From: Protopterus annectens
Taxonomy: Eukaryota > Chordata > Ceratodontiformes > Protopteridae
DNA length: 64,000 bases
NCBI RefSeq assembly: GCF_019279795.1
Contig: NC_056747.1
Coordinates: forward strand, 1,008,212,167-1,008,276,166
Reading direction: 5' to 3'
Part shown: piece by piece, positions 34,200 through 45,047 of the stretch
Layout: each line of letters begins with the position of its first letter
Position numbering within the stretch: the first letter of the stretch is position 1
Notes under the pieces: model-generated
What the model saw: only the letters and a program-made list of their open reading frames with translations
Database searches by the model: none
Told to the model about the DNA's origin: nothing
Translations under genes and position numbers: made by a program

Positions 34200-34745
34200 A
34201 CCTGGAAGCTCCTCCTGGGACATGCTTGCAGTCCCTGACACTATGGAACAGACATCCAGTACATGCTGTTTTGCACTCTTCTGGGAACTGTTTGGATCCC
34301 TGATAGTGGCCAGGAGCTCTTCATTCAGTGTTAGTGGTGGCTCCATAGCAAACCCTCTCCTGGTAACCATGCACTCTCCTGGGAGCTGTCTGGATCCCTG
34401 ATAGTGGCCAGAAACTCTTCATTTGGTGTTAGTGGTTTCTCTATAGCAGGCCCTCCCCTGGTAACTATCTGATAATGGCCCACTGCAGCTACTCTCCTCC
34501 ATGCAGATGTGATCATGTCAGTGACCCTGTGGTACATCTGCTCATATGTCCTAAAATGGCCACCTATAGCTTTCATATCATCCACAATCTGGTGCCAAAT
34601 TTGCATTCTGTGTGCCATATCTCCCCATCTTTTTTCAAGCAGGAAGGCACCATGTTTCTTAAAGGCATCTACTATCACCTAATTCTCAGCATCGGTGAAT
34701 GGGGGTCTGCGAGGACTGACAAGCCTAAGTGGCATATTCCTGCAT
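34200..34745 (-). pseudogene. Harbinger Myb/SANT-like DNA-binding protein, N-terminal exon
   Basis: On the minus strand the reading starts near 34745 (RLVSPRRPPFTDAEN, stop, VIVDAFKKHGAFLL). It continues IWHQIVDDMKAIGGHFRTYEQMYHRVTDM, a trihelical Myb/SANT-like domain of the NAIF1/Harbinger kind, then TRGGPAIEKPLTPNEEFLATI, the usual proline-rich follow-on. A stop replaces one residue in helix 1. The last 95 bp unit (34372-34460) is duplicated at 34277-34370. Convergent with the transposase at 28576. Confidence 0.72.
34277..34465. repeat. 95-bp tandem duplication in Myb-like exon
   Basis: GGATCCCTGATAGTGGCCAG occurs at 34293 and again at 34388. The two units differ at several positions and repeat the LTPNEE-type coding segment. 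Confidence 0.8.
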
Positions 34746-35730
34746 GCCCTAAAAGACAACAGAAGGATAATACAGATAAGTATCACATAACTGCAAGATA
34801 ACTATTCCCAGATTAAACAGTAAAGGCAGCCTCTTAGTATTATTCACTGGAGAAACATAAAACAGTCTAGAGGTGTGAAATACAAACAGCAGGCTGGATG
34901 AAAAAAAGGAGAGTAACAACAGAAACATATCATTGCTTGTGCCGTAACACTAACTCAGCTTTGCTCCCCCCAAAAGAACAGGCAAATGACACATTTTGCT
35001 AACAAGCCATCTTTGAAATGCTAAAAGTACCGTCAAAGGAACTGTCCCTGGAACATGTATACATATTTATCACAGAGCATTACATTTTAAGGTATTGGCA
35101 ATCATGTTACCTGTGAAAGGCCTTGATAAACATGCCCATGTCTTAAGTAATGCATACAGATAAAAGTGTAACATCCTTTGCTTCATATGTTTCTTTAGTA
35201 CATTCCAGCATATGCAGTATGTAGCTGATAAAATGCGAGCATACCTTCTGAAGTTCAGTAATATTTTGTGCAGGTATATTCCAAAGAAATAGCATATGTT
35301 CAGTCTTCTCCACATAAACAAGTCTCCTCACCATCAGTTTGCCTAGCTATATGGTTGCCTTTTTATAATGGTGTAGATTCAGAGCTGTTAGCATGGTGAA
35401 GATGCAAATGTGGTGTGAACTGATTAGAATTGCTGAAACTCAAATAGTTGGATCTGTATAGGAGATGTAAACATAGTGCAGGCACTCCCTCAGTGCTTGT
35501 TTTTAATGGATTGCAACTGCGAATGATTACTGGTTGGGAGAAGGAAAACACAACAGCAATGCAGGCTGCCTTATATGCAGTGGGACTGTCAAGTTAGATC
35601 TACAAAGTGTTACATGTAAGGTTGGAAATGTAAGTAAGCAGTGCACAATTCACAGGATGTGTTCCTTAACATCCAACATGCCCTTCATTTGTTGACAACT
35701 GCATATGTTACTTCCAGTTAATATCCTCAC
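34746..35730. other. No recognised gene
   Basis: Overlapping minus-strand frames at 35070-35334 (63 and 83 codons) look somewhat coding-like but have no motif. Nothing else identified. Confidence 0.4.
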
Positions 35731-35981
35731 ACATTTTAAGAGCAATGATATAGAATGGCAACAGACTGCATGTCTCAGATGACTGGTCAGATTACTGAAG
35801 AATGACCAACAAACACAGGGAGCTGAGACAGAGCTGTATATTTGCAAGCAATAATCACAACAGATTGTGTGATCACTAAATGCATTACATCCAAAAATAA
35901 TAAATGTACCAATAACAGTTGTATGGTTTCCTATTACTGTAGATGATATTGCAGTTGGTTGTGTGCAGAATGATTTCAGTT
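35731..35981. repeat. Right arm of the 251-bp inverted repeat
   Basis: See 33944-34194. The match begins at ACATTTTAAGAGCA and stops sharply after TGATTTCAGTT. Confidence 0.85.
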
Positions 35982-36478
35982 TCTTGCTGCAAAGCCATTT
36001 GTGTGGCAAAGATGGATAAGGCACCCATCCTTTGTTCTGAAAGTTCATTGGAGTGAGAGTTCAAACCCAGATCTATGTAGACATAGCTCATGTGAACAAT
36101 CATTTTGTAGTGTGCATGTCATAGACTGATATTTCCTCATTTCAACTACTTATCCCCTGTTTTATTTGCTTTTCTGTCTTGATTTTTCTTTTTGTTTTTT
36201 GGCCAGTGTTTGTGTGATCTGGCGCATAGACCAGTCATGGGAACAGAGGAAATGAATGGCAGGTTCGGCTATGCTTATCTCATTTGTCCGAAGTGCTGCA
36301 GTGTGTAAACTGGACAATGGGAGCAGCCAGACAGGACCCAGACAGACAAAAATAGAAACTGGATACATTCAATTAATTCTACTGGGCACTGCACAATCCT
36401 GCTAAGTGGCATTGCACAGTGGTTAATAGTGAGACCTTAAGAATGATTATTAAATTAGGGAAAATCATGTAACTAGTC

Positions 36479-36685
36479 CTGTGGCAGCAGGTGTAAGTGT
36501 AAGACTGGAGTACAGATGGTCCTGGGTTCTAGTATAGGGTGTGCAACCTTTTTTTACTGTTGTGACATTGCAAGTGATAGCAATGAACTGAAACATGAAT
36601 AGCTGTTATTTCAACTTTCTTGTGGCAACAGGTGTGAGTTTAAGACTTTCATACACATGATCCAGGGTTCTAAAACAGGAAATTC
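36479..36685 (+). repeat. Two related tRNA-like segments
   Basis: 36479-36540 and 36620-36680 share GTGGCA(G/A)CAGGTGT, AAGTGTAAGAC/GAGTTTAAGAC, and a box B-like GGGTTCTA. They may be monomers of a tRNA-derived SINE. Box A is weak. Confidence 0.35.
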
Positions 36686-36974
36686 CATACACTTTTACTG
36701 TTTTTCCACTTCCCATTATATTCACTGTCATTTATAACACTTTAGATAGTGGGGCTGATCTTAATTATATGTATGAGGGATGAGGCACTATTATTGTGTT
36801 ATCAGATTAATCTTCCAATTGCGATTATTTCATTCCTCACTGCTTAGCACTGCTGTTCTCTGTGCGCCATCACACAAAAGCATTGCACGTTTGTGAGTAC
36901 ACCAGTAAAAGCGATAACTATAATTGGCAGGAAAGCATCAGTCTCCATTGCTCAAGGTATGTTGGTAGATAGAC

Positions 36975-37495
36975 ATGGCTGGTGTTAGTGAGGAAGATGC
37001 CAGGTTTAGGGCAGAGGTGAGGTGTCCAGGAGTCTAGGATATTTACTGAATTTCTGGTAAAGCACCACAGCCAAAGGCTTCTGCAGGGGGACTATTCTGG
37101 CTCCCAGTACAAGTCTGAGGTGTGGGATAGTTTAGCCCAAGCTGTATCCAGTGCCACTCGTATCCTGCACATGGGAGAGCAATGTAGGCATTATTTTAAT
37201 GGCCTACAGAGGAGGAAGGGGGATATTCTCGACCATTGGATTGAAGAATTTAGGACTGAGTACATCCCACATCTGTGTAAGTATCAACTAACGAGAGTAC
37301 TTGTAACACTTAGAAAGCTGACCAAAGGCAAGACTGGTATACATAATGATCTTCTGTTCTTTTCTGTTTTTTCCCCAGTTGCCAGTGATTTGGAGTTTAA
37401 TATTCAGTCCCACGGGGCTAGATTAGAGAAACTGAGGGAAGCAAGTGGTATGTATGCAGCAGAAGAGAAGTGTTATAGTAGCATTAAAAGTTAAA
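36975..37495 (+). pseudogene. Myb/SANT-like DNA-binding protein relic
   Basis: From about 36980 the frame reads a MPRFRA-type start in one frame. From 37060 it reads HHSQRLLQGDYSGSQYKSEVWDSL, AQAVSSATRILHMGEQCRHYF and NGLQRRKGDILDHW. This pattern (aromatic start, K-x-x-x-W before helix 2, R-x-x-x-C-R-x-x-x-x-L-x-R-R) matches Myb/SANT-like domains of Harbinger-associated or host proteins. The open frame ends at 37492. No second transposase is seen nearby. Confidence 0.5.
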
Positions 37496-38058
37496 GATAG
37501 CTTTTTTGGTATTTTATAGAGTTGTATCAAACTGATCATGCATATCCCAACTGTAAATGCAAGTATGCATTACATTAGTTTGTAGCACAAACCAATTGTA
37601 AGAGTCCAATATTACATATTAATCAGAGGTTGTGGGTTCAAATACCATAATACACAACTATACCATACTGTTATTTCTTCATTAATATTTAACATTAAAT
37701 TAAAACCTCTATACCAGTGGCACAAATGCCCTGCTGTAAACTGTAATCTGTATAATTGGAACACACATATGTGCAATATATGCAGATTTCGAGGAATACT
37801 TGCAGCAATCTGTAGTACAGTGTGTATCTGTTAGGTGGTAGACTTAAATTTAAAACTTAAGATAATAGAGTTCTATAACTGTATTAATGCATTGTATGTC
37901 ACATATGATGGCACCAATCTTATCTCTTTTTTCTCTCACCCTAACCCTTAACTCTCTTTTTTATTTTCTTTATTTTTATTTTATTTTATTTTTAAAAGCA
38001 TTTTTAATTTACTTTTATTTTATTTGATTTATTTTTTATTTTCTTTTTTCTTTTTATT
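37496..38058. other. AT-rich tract
   Basis: T-rich repeats of TTTTA type at about 37940-38058. Otherwise no feature. Confidence 0.6.
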
Positions 38059-38480
38059 ATGTGTCATCAAAATGTGTCCATGTCATCCATGTGTACCACA
38101 TCAGTAAATGCTCCGCAGTACAGCGAGGTAGGCCAGCCCCATTGGATCAGTCTGCCCCCACTCCATCGGCTGCAGCACCAATTACCAGCACATCTGGGAA
38201 CCAATGTGGTAGCACTGCCTCTGCTGCCCCTGCGCTACTGCACCCTCAGGTAATCTTGCCCTGGAGGCTGATCCAGAGGTACCCTCCAGGAGCAGTGACA
38301 TAGGTGATGATTTCATCACCTGCAGTGAGTTGCCAGGGATGGTGCTTAGGGTGGTGCGCGCAGCATTGGTAGCATGCCTAAGCCATTGGAAGAGGCTGCT
38401 CTCCCTCATTTTGCATACTAGGAGGAGGAGGAGATGTCAACCACTCCAGCCACCCGTGGATTAAGGTAGCAGTGATGACA
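38059..38480 (+). pseudogene. Possible C-terminal low-complexity part of the Myb-like relic
   Basis: Overlapping short frames (80 and 64 codons) rich in Ala, Pro, Ser and Thr, including a SAAAPITSTSGNQ stretch, then a GGRR-coding purine run. Composition resembles the spacer of Harbinger Myb-like proteins. Weak. Confidence 0.25.
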
Positions 38481-39895
38481 GCCCAGTAGATGAGGACTCA
38501 ATTCTCACTGTCACCAAGCTTGATGGCCATGGGCCCAGATTGTCCCCACCCCAATCATGGTGTTCCCCAACCATCTGTGTCCATCACCATCCCTGTCTCT
38601 TGTCTTGTTTGTCTGCAACTGCTTCCTCACCTACCCCACTTACCTGATCCAGACATACCTACATCCCTTCCCCAACATTCCTCTCTCTGTCAAATAAAAA
38701 ATAAATGAGCACCTGACCCACAAAAACAATCATCCCATACATAGCTCTCCATTTTGCACATATGTCTTCTTGACACACTTCATTTGGTCCAGTACTATAT
38801 ATGGCTATACAACATGATTGCATTGTGATCACCCCTCTCTCTGGAGGTGACAATCCAAATTTAGTTAACATTCTGCACATTAAAGAAATGGATAGTTATG
38901 GTTCTTTCCTCCCTCCCTCCTACACATTCCTGTCCTGCTTTCCCTTTGCCCCCCCCCCCCCGTTTGCTGCCCATTTCAGCACTTTCCTATCTACCCCATT
39001 TTCAACACCTTAATCTGGTCAAAAAATAGAATTACACATAACACACATAAGTTTCTGCAAAAGCAATGGATCCCTTCACTTTTTGGGCTCCATGTTTGCG
39101 TGGAGGTTCGCTTCACTCTCCAATGCTCAGCAAGGGTGAGCAGTGGCAAAATGATGTGATTACCACTGTACTGCACTATGCTAATACACAGCGACACATG
39201 TACTATAAATAATTCATGTTATTGCATTTGAACCCATTACCATCTGGGCCAAAAAAGGAATCTATCGATGCATTAACATGTGCTGCCACAGAGTCAGTTA
39301 AGAAGCAGGTGCATTGCATAGACTCAATATGAACTGCCAGAATTTGGCACCGAGGCTCACATTTGCGCACTGCTTAGCTATGTGCAAACACGTGTATCTC
39401 ACATGTATATACACTTTGCTAACCATTGCACAAACCCACTGCTCACTGCACTGTGGAAAATTAAATATTATGCATTATTGCTGTTTACTGTCATTGCCTG
39501 TTTAGATATGAAACTACATGTAGAAACATTACAAACATTACAAACTGAAGGCTCTAACAATATGTCACTTATTTGCAGTACAGGCATGTGTTGTCACCCC
39601 CCCCCCCCCAAGCACTGCAACCTTGGTGACTCAGTACATTTTCCACACATATATTACCTACACTACAGAAAGGAATATCAAATGTTGTGTGATATGCAAT
39701 GCACTTCAACTTGGTAACATGCAGAACTACAACTATTGACCCATAAGCATAAAAAGCCTTATCTGCAAGGCTAGGGAAGGAATCAAGCAAAAAACAACCA
39801 TGAATACAACTACGAAAAAGTAAAACCACAGGTTCTGTGCGGACAGGTTCTAGATGATAATTCCAACATTTAAAACATACAACATTGTATCCCAA
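38481..39895. other. No recognised gene
   Basis: Mixed sequence with C runs at 38950-38961 and 39597-39610. Short ORFs only. Confidence 0.5.
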
Positions 39896-40000
39896 CAATT
39901 TATTTCAATGGTTAAAACAATAAAACCACCAAAATGATAAGCACTTTTGATTCTAGTTGGCTTCTTCAGATAAATTGGTGCCATGTGATACTTTTATAAT
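39896..40000 (-). repeat. Penelope-like terminal repeat remnant
   Basis: On the minus strand CTGAAGAAGCCAACTAGAAT is followed by CAAAAGTGCTT and, further on, GTTTTAACCATTG. This parallels CTGAAGAAG, GAAAAGTGCTT and GTTATAACCATTC in the terminal repeat at 15657-15720. The hammerhead-like core is recognisable but the stem II pairing is lost. No Penelope coding sequence is attached. Confidence 0.5.
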
Positions 40001-40070
40001 CTTAAGTAAACACGTGACCATTTGAAATTTTAACTATTTAAAGTTTCAAATGGTCACATCTTTACTTAAG
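40001..40070. repeat. Hairpin: 27-bp inverted repeat with 16-bp loop
   Basis: CTTAAGTAAACACGTGACC... at the left is complementary to ...GGTCACATCTTTACTTAAG at the right, with 25 of 27 positions paired. Confidence 0.9.
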
Positions 40071-41165
40071 TGCTCTCCTACTTTCTTCAACTCTCATGCC
40101 TGACCGTCAAAGGTCTTGTCTCAGACAATCCATCCCCTCTTTGCTGGATGCCCTCATTTCCTCTTACTCTTGTCTGTCCCAAATCTTATTCACCAGATTG
40201 TTTTCTGCTTTTCAGCACATGTGCCCGAACCACTGTAATCTGTTCTCTTTGACCTTTTCTGCAATTGGACTTATTTTGGCGCCTGCTGCTATGTCCTCAT
40301 TTCTTGGTCTGTCCCACAGTGTGAATCTTACCGTCCATCTCAGGCACTTCATCTCCATCACCTCTAATTTCTTCAACTGCACTACCTTTGCTGCCCAGTT
40401 TTCTGTACCATACACCAGCAGTGGTCACATCACTGTTTTGTATACCATAGTCTTCAGCTTCTTTGACATTCTTTTGTCATACACTACCCCTGACACTCAG
40501 TGTCAGTTGGCCCCTTTGATTTTGGATTTGACGTTCTCATTGGCTTCCCTTTTCCTCAACAACCCTCCCAGATACTTGAAGCTGTTAACCTGTTACACTA
40601 TTTTCCCTTCTATCTCAATTCTTTGCTTCTTATGATTTCCCCCATTTACTGCCAATATACAACTGTCTTACCTGTACTTAATTTAATTCCATGTGCCTTC
40701 AGTTTTGCTTTCCATTCCCCTATCCTTTTCTGAAGTTCTTACTCTGAGTCTGCCTGTAATGCCACACCGTCTGCATACAGCAGCTTTGTTGAACTCTCCC
40801 CTCCTACCTGTTTGCTGATGTACTCCATCACCGATATGAACAGCAATGAGCTCAGAGCTGAATCCTGATGCAGACCCAACCCCTCTGAGAGCCTGAACAC
40901 TGTTTGTACTTGAGTCATTGAATCCTTCTACATAGCCTGCACTAATTCTATCAATATTTCTGGGACTTTGCACTACCACAGGACTACCCAAACCAGATTT
41001 CTTGGGACCTTGTCATATGTTTTCTTCAACTCTAAGAATGCTCATTTGGACTCTTTTCTCATCTATAGCTTCTTCCCAAGTATCTGACTCACTGCAAACA
41101 GTGGGTCAGTTGTGCTGCATCCTAATCTGAATCCAGTCTCCTATTTTACATTTTACAACTCTACA
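40071..41165 (-). pseudogene. RTE-like LINE copy 1, 3' half
   Basis: Minus-strand fragments continue the RT downstream of the SINE at 41171. Frames are broken by many stops. The clearest block is NWAAKVVQLKKLEVMEMKCLRW with IAEKVKENRLQWFGHMC (40415-40212), the C-terminal region typical of RTE-type LINEs (K-K-L-x-V-x-E-M-x-M-L-R-W...R-L-x-W-x-G-H). The 3' end stops at the hairpin near 40070. Confidence 0.75.
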
Positions 41166-41170
41166 TATTT

Positions 41171-41311
41171 GTTCATAGGTTCATAGATTAGTACTAGGCT
41201 AACTGCCCTTGTGGGGCATTTTAAGCCTAGCCAATTACCCCATGTGGGAATCAAACCCTGCACTTTGTGCCTGTAAGGTAATCATCTTAACCATTATGCA
41301 AACCTCCCACC
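41171..41311 (-). mobile_element. tRNA-derived SINE with CR1 tail
   Basis: Minus strand: a tRNA-like head with box A-like TGCATAATGGTTAAG and box B GGTTTGATTCC. The tail is CTAGGCTTAAAATGCCCC...GGGCAGTTAGCCTAG, then CTATGAACCTATGAAC. That tail, including the stem-loop and octamer end, is the CR1 3' end seen at 27542, 28437, 7957 and 18262. It interrupts the RTE-like LINE between its MKVLERV block and the downstream part. Confidence 0.85.
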
Positions 41312-42900
41312 CCTGTTTATGTTCTCTTGTTTATGTGTCACCCTCTCCAGAACTTTCATGCAATGTGACAGGAGTTTGGTACCTCTGCACTGCTCACAGT
41401 TGTGGAAGTCCCTTTTGTTCTTGTACACTGGCATGAGTATGCTTATTTTCCAGTCATCTGGGATACACCTTTCTCTTCATACTTCTGTGAATACCCTCAG
41501 GAGCCATTTCTCCCCTATTTCCCCCAAAATCTTTATCAAATATGCCATGACCTCATTTGAGTCTGACGCTTTCCCTGACTTCATTTTCCATAGTGCTGTT
41601 CTTACTTTATCTATGGTGTACTCCACCTCTACTTTCATTGTAAGCTGTGTCAGGGGCAGTACAGCTTTTGTGGTGTTTTCTTCATTTAAAAGCTCCTGGA
41701 AGTACTCCTTCCATCTGCCCTTGATGTCTGTAGACTGGTGAGCAGGTTGTTGCTGGCATCCCTTATGAAGGGTGTCTGACTATTCCATCTTTCTGCCTTA
41801 GTCTTGTAACCTGATACAGTTTGTTTGTGCCATCTACTGAGTCACTTTCCAGAAGCTGGAAGAATGCCTCTAATGCCTTGTCCTTTGCTATTGCAACTCC
41901 TCTTTTGGCCTTCTTGTCAGCCAATGTACAGTATTTCCATACCTGGCTCGGCCGCATCTCTGTTCCATAGTCGTCACACATGCTGTTTTCAGGTGCTGCC
42001 ATTCTTCTTCCACTCTCCCTATTTCCTCTTCTTCCTGAGGTGCTAGAGCATTCAGTAATTTCTTGATCTTATGTGCTTCTAAGGCAATGAACTTCCAGGT
42101 CTTCAACCTGGTCTCTGTTGACCTTAGAGCCTTCTCTGTCCATAGCTTGTAGCTGATTGTTGCAACCAGTGGTTTATGCTGTGGACCAACTGTTTCACTG
42201 GGGTTGACATTGCAATTGCTGATTCTTCTCCTATGCTCTTTCCTTGCTAGGAGGAAATCTACTTGAGTTGAATGCTAGCCACCCTTCTATGTAATCTTGT
42301 GACTGCCTCTCTTGCTGATGTGTTGGCCTCCATCAAGCCATTTGCCAGACAGAAGTCTAAAATAGCCTCTCCTTCTTTATTGCTGTTGCTGCACCCATGT
42401 GGACTGAAGCAGTCCTCTTATCTTGTTCTGTCTGTCCTGATATAAGCATTTGGGTCACTCATTATCCACACTAATTCACATTGTCCTGCTTTATCCAGTA
42501 GGTCCTAGAACTGCTACCTGAATGCACTCTATTTACTGTCACAACCTCGCCGTGGGACATGGGATAAGATTATAAAGATTGCCCTATCCTACTCTGGATT
42601 CTGATTGACATGAGTCTGTCACTAATTCTGATGGCATCCCCCTCACTGTCTTCTGAAGCCACTCCCTCACCACACCGTTTCTAGCCTGTCCTTCTCCTTA
42701 GTAGTAGTCTTTGGATCCCAAGCCAAGTGGCTTTGCCGCACTACCCTTCAATCTTGTCTGCTGGATACATAGGATGTCGAGCTTCTTCATTACCATCATG
42801 TCATCCACTTCCAAGTTCTGTCCATTCAGTAAACCTACATTGAGTGTAGCAATTCCTAGGTCATATTTGGCAGGTTGATTGGTTTTATGTACAGCGTTTG
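41312..42900 (-). pseudogene. RTE-like LINE copy 1, endonuclease and RT start
   Basis: Minus strand from 42870: LGIATLNVGLLNGQNLEVDDMM, KKLDILCIQQTRLKGS (endonuclease; Glu of QETR is changed to Gln). Further on, WKYCTLADKKAKRGVAIAK and GRWKEYFQELLNEE lead to RT: VRTALWKMKSGKASDSNEV, CIPDDWKISILMPVYKNK and GTKLLSHCMKVLERV. The SINE then breaks it at 41311. Order and wording are those of RTE-like APE-type LINEs. Numerous frameshifts. Confidence 0.8.
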
Positions 42901-43334
42901 CTCAACACAGCTATCCCAGGTAACCCAAGCTGGACAACTGGACATTGGCCAGCCAGTTGCTTTTGAACGCAAGGCTGCTGAGATTTATGGCAGACACACA
43001 CCTGTTAATAGGGGTGCATACACTCCTCCTAAAGTTAGCATGGTTCCCTGGTATAGGTTGAAGTAGGCCAGGTCCTCAAACCACTTATCACTGGCAAATA
43101 ACCATGCCTTTTTGGTGAGATTACTCAATATGACTGAATCATCTAGGGACATATTTCACACCATCAGGTGGATAGCCATGCCACAGTGCTCAGTCTCTAA
43201 TCCATGTTCTTCTATCCTGAGGACATTGCACACCACAGTTGATGTCCAAAGCAGTTGGTCTTTACAACTTTTCCCCCTGCAGGGAACCATCTAGAATCTG
43301 TGCTGCTGCCCACAACTCCATTTTGGGTGAGTTG

Positions 43335-43475
43335 AGATGGAAATACTCAGCTTGTTTTTGGGAAGTGGGAGGAACCCCACAGAAACACAGGAAAATATAT
43401 AAACTCCATACAGCCACTGGCCAGAGGTCAGGATCAAACCTTGTACCTTATGCATGAGAGGCAAAGATGTTAAGT
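43335..43475 (-). mobile_element. tRNA-derived SINE fragment with shared core
   Basis: Minus strand: a box B-like AAGGTTTGATCC, then TGGCTGTATGGAGTTT, CCTGTGTTTCTGTGGG and TTCCTCCCACTTCCC. This is the same central block as the SINEs at 46265, 49903 and 50193 (for example GTATGGAGTCTGCATG, TTTTTGTGTGGG and TTTCCTCCCACG). The head differs, so it is a related family. Tail absent. Confidence 0.65.
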
Positions 43476-44120
43476 ATTAGGTACACATGGAAATATTTTT
43501 TATTTTCATAATTGCTAACAAATAACTAGCAATATCTCAGGTACTGTGTAATATAAATGGACATTGACATTGCATTTTCCTGTCTCCCACCATAGTGTAT
43601 TATACCATACCCCTCAAAAGCATGTAGGGCTCTCACTTATGAATATATGAACATAAATATGAAAATATAAATAATAAGTGACAAATAGTGATTAATTTCT
43701 CTATTCCAGGGTACCCTAGATTAACTGGTTGATGACATTTTGTTAATAACTCCTTGCACTTTCTATTATTGCTAATTTTTAGTTGGGAAATCACTTAGTT
43801 AAAGAAGCTAGACCTAAAAATATCTTGATGCCATAAGGAGCTATTGATGTAAACTGGAAGTATACAAAAAACTGACCTATTATAACATCATGCATTACAT
43901 TAGGCGATACTTTATATAACAGCATCTGAATTTCTGCATTTGTAATAGGGTACTCTTTCTTATCTCCATGAACATATATTGCTTTCACCTTTGGAAAAGG
44001 GATTCCATTGTTCCATTCTTCTGGTCACATGTTTTTTGTATTGTGGCCAGAAGTTACTGTGAAAACGGTAGATGGTGAATTATATCAAATTATGTTATAA
44101 CCAGTCAGGAGATGACTGTA
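43476..44120. other. Mostly unassigned
   Basis: Apart from the gypsy protease fragment at 43791-44005, nothing recognised. Confidence 0.5.
43791..44005 (-). pseudogene. Gypsy aspartic protease-like fragment
   Basis: The minus-strand frame reads VKAIYVHGDKKEYPITNAEI and, about 20 residues on, VMHDVIIGQFF. This matches the C-HGD-x-x-x-YP and VI-GRD-type blocks in the second half of gypsy-encoded pepsin-like proteases of vertebrate elements. The catalytic DTG lies upstream and is not visible. No integrase or RT is adjacent. Confidence 0.5.
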
Positions 44121-44126
44121 GCATGT

Positions 44127-44318
44127 CTTGTGTCTTTCGGCTTTTCCCGGTTAGGGGTCGCCACAGCGGAACTCCGGTCCACTAATGATTGGCAGTAGAT
44201 TTTTATGTGCTGGCTTGCCGGGCCTAACACACAACCTTCAACGAAGGAATGCCCATTCACGCATGTCGCCACACAGAAGACGCTCTAACTGAGAATCGAA
44301 CGGACAACGTCTAACTGT
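44127..44318 (-). mobile_element. tRNA-derived SINE with RTE-like tail, copy 2
   Basis: Near-identical to 1176-1408 over the body and the tail (GGTTAGGGGTCGCCACAGCG on the plus strand). The tRNA head is cut after box B (CGTTCGATTCTC on the minus strand, a better box B than copy 1). Confidence 0.85.
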
Positions 44319-45047
44319 GAATAATTTAGTTAATTTCATTTTTGTCATGGTTGAGTAATTGTGGTATTTGTATATGTAAGTTTACATGTATGAGGGTCAA
44401 CATAACACACATAAAAGTATTTTTAAACTCATTAGCAGAGTAGGTGCTTATTTTGTGATAGGTGAGATTTGCAGTAATTGTGGCACGTGAAAAAAGGAAT
44501 TAAGGTTTGGGTTTTGTAGAGTTTATCTAAGACTACTGTTTGATTCTTGAAGAAGTGTGTAGATTATGTGTAGTTTGGTTTGGTAAGCGAACTGAGGATG
44601 CATAGTGTAGTGAAGTTATAAGTGTTTAAGGTTATATGCAAAAGATAACTGATTTGTGTTGCAGGGTTTTTTTTGTCTAGTTCTTTGGTCACAAATGTAA
44701 TAGAATTGTTTACATTCACAGTTACTATTATACAATTCAGCTCAATGTATGGGAATATAAATTAAATTTTTAATGTATTGTGTTTCAATCAATTTCATCT
44801 GCAATCTTTATTATTATACTCGCTTAGACAGCTATATTCATGTTTACTTGTGTTGCCCAGCTTGACCTTGGTGGGTGCAAGTCAACAAATTATTTTCAGA
44901 AGGAGCCCAAGACCCAGACGTTTAGCAGTAAACATTAGTAAACTATAACGTTTTTAACATTTTTACAATATAGACTTTTTTATAAAATATGTTAATCATC
45001 ACAGATGTTTAAATTAACATTCTCTTACATGGTATCATCATCTTCTT
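44319..45047. other. No recognisable feature
   Basis: AT-rich, short ORFs only. Confidence 0.55.

Noticed and set aside
40096-40635. 179-codon plus-strand ORF
   Set aside because: Antisense shadow of the RTE-like LINE read on the minus strand, where conserved LINE blocks occur.
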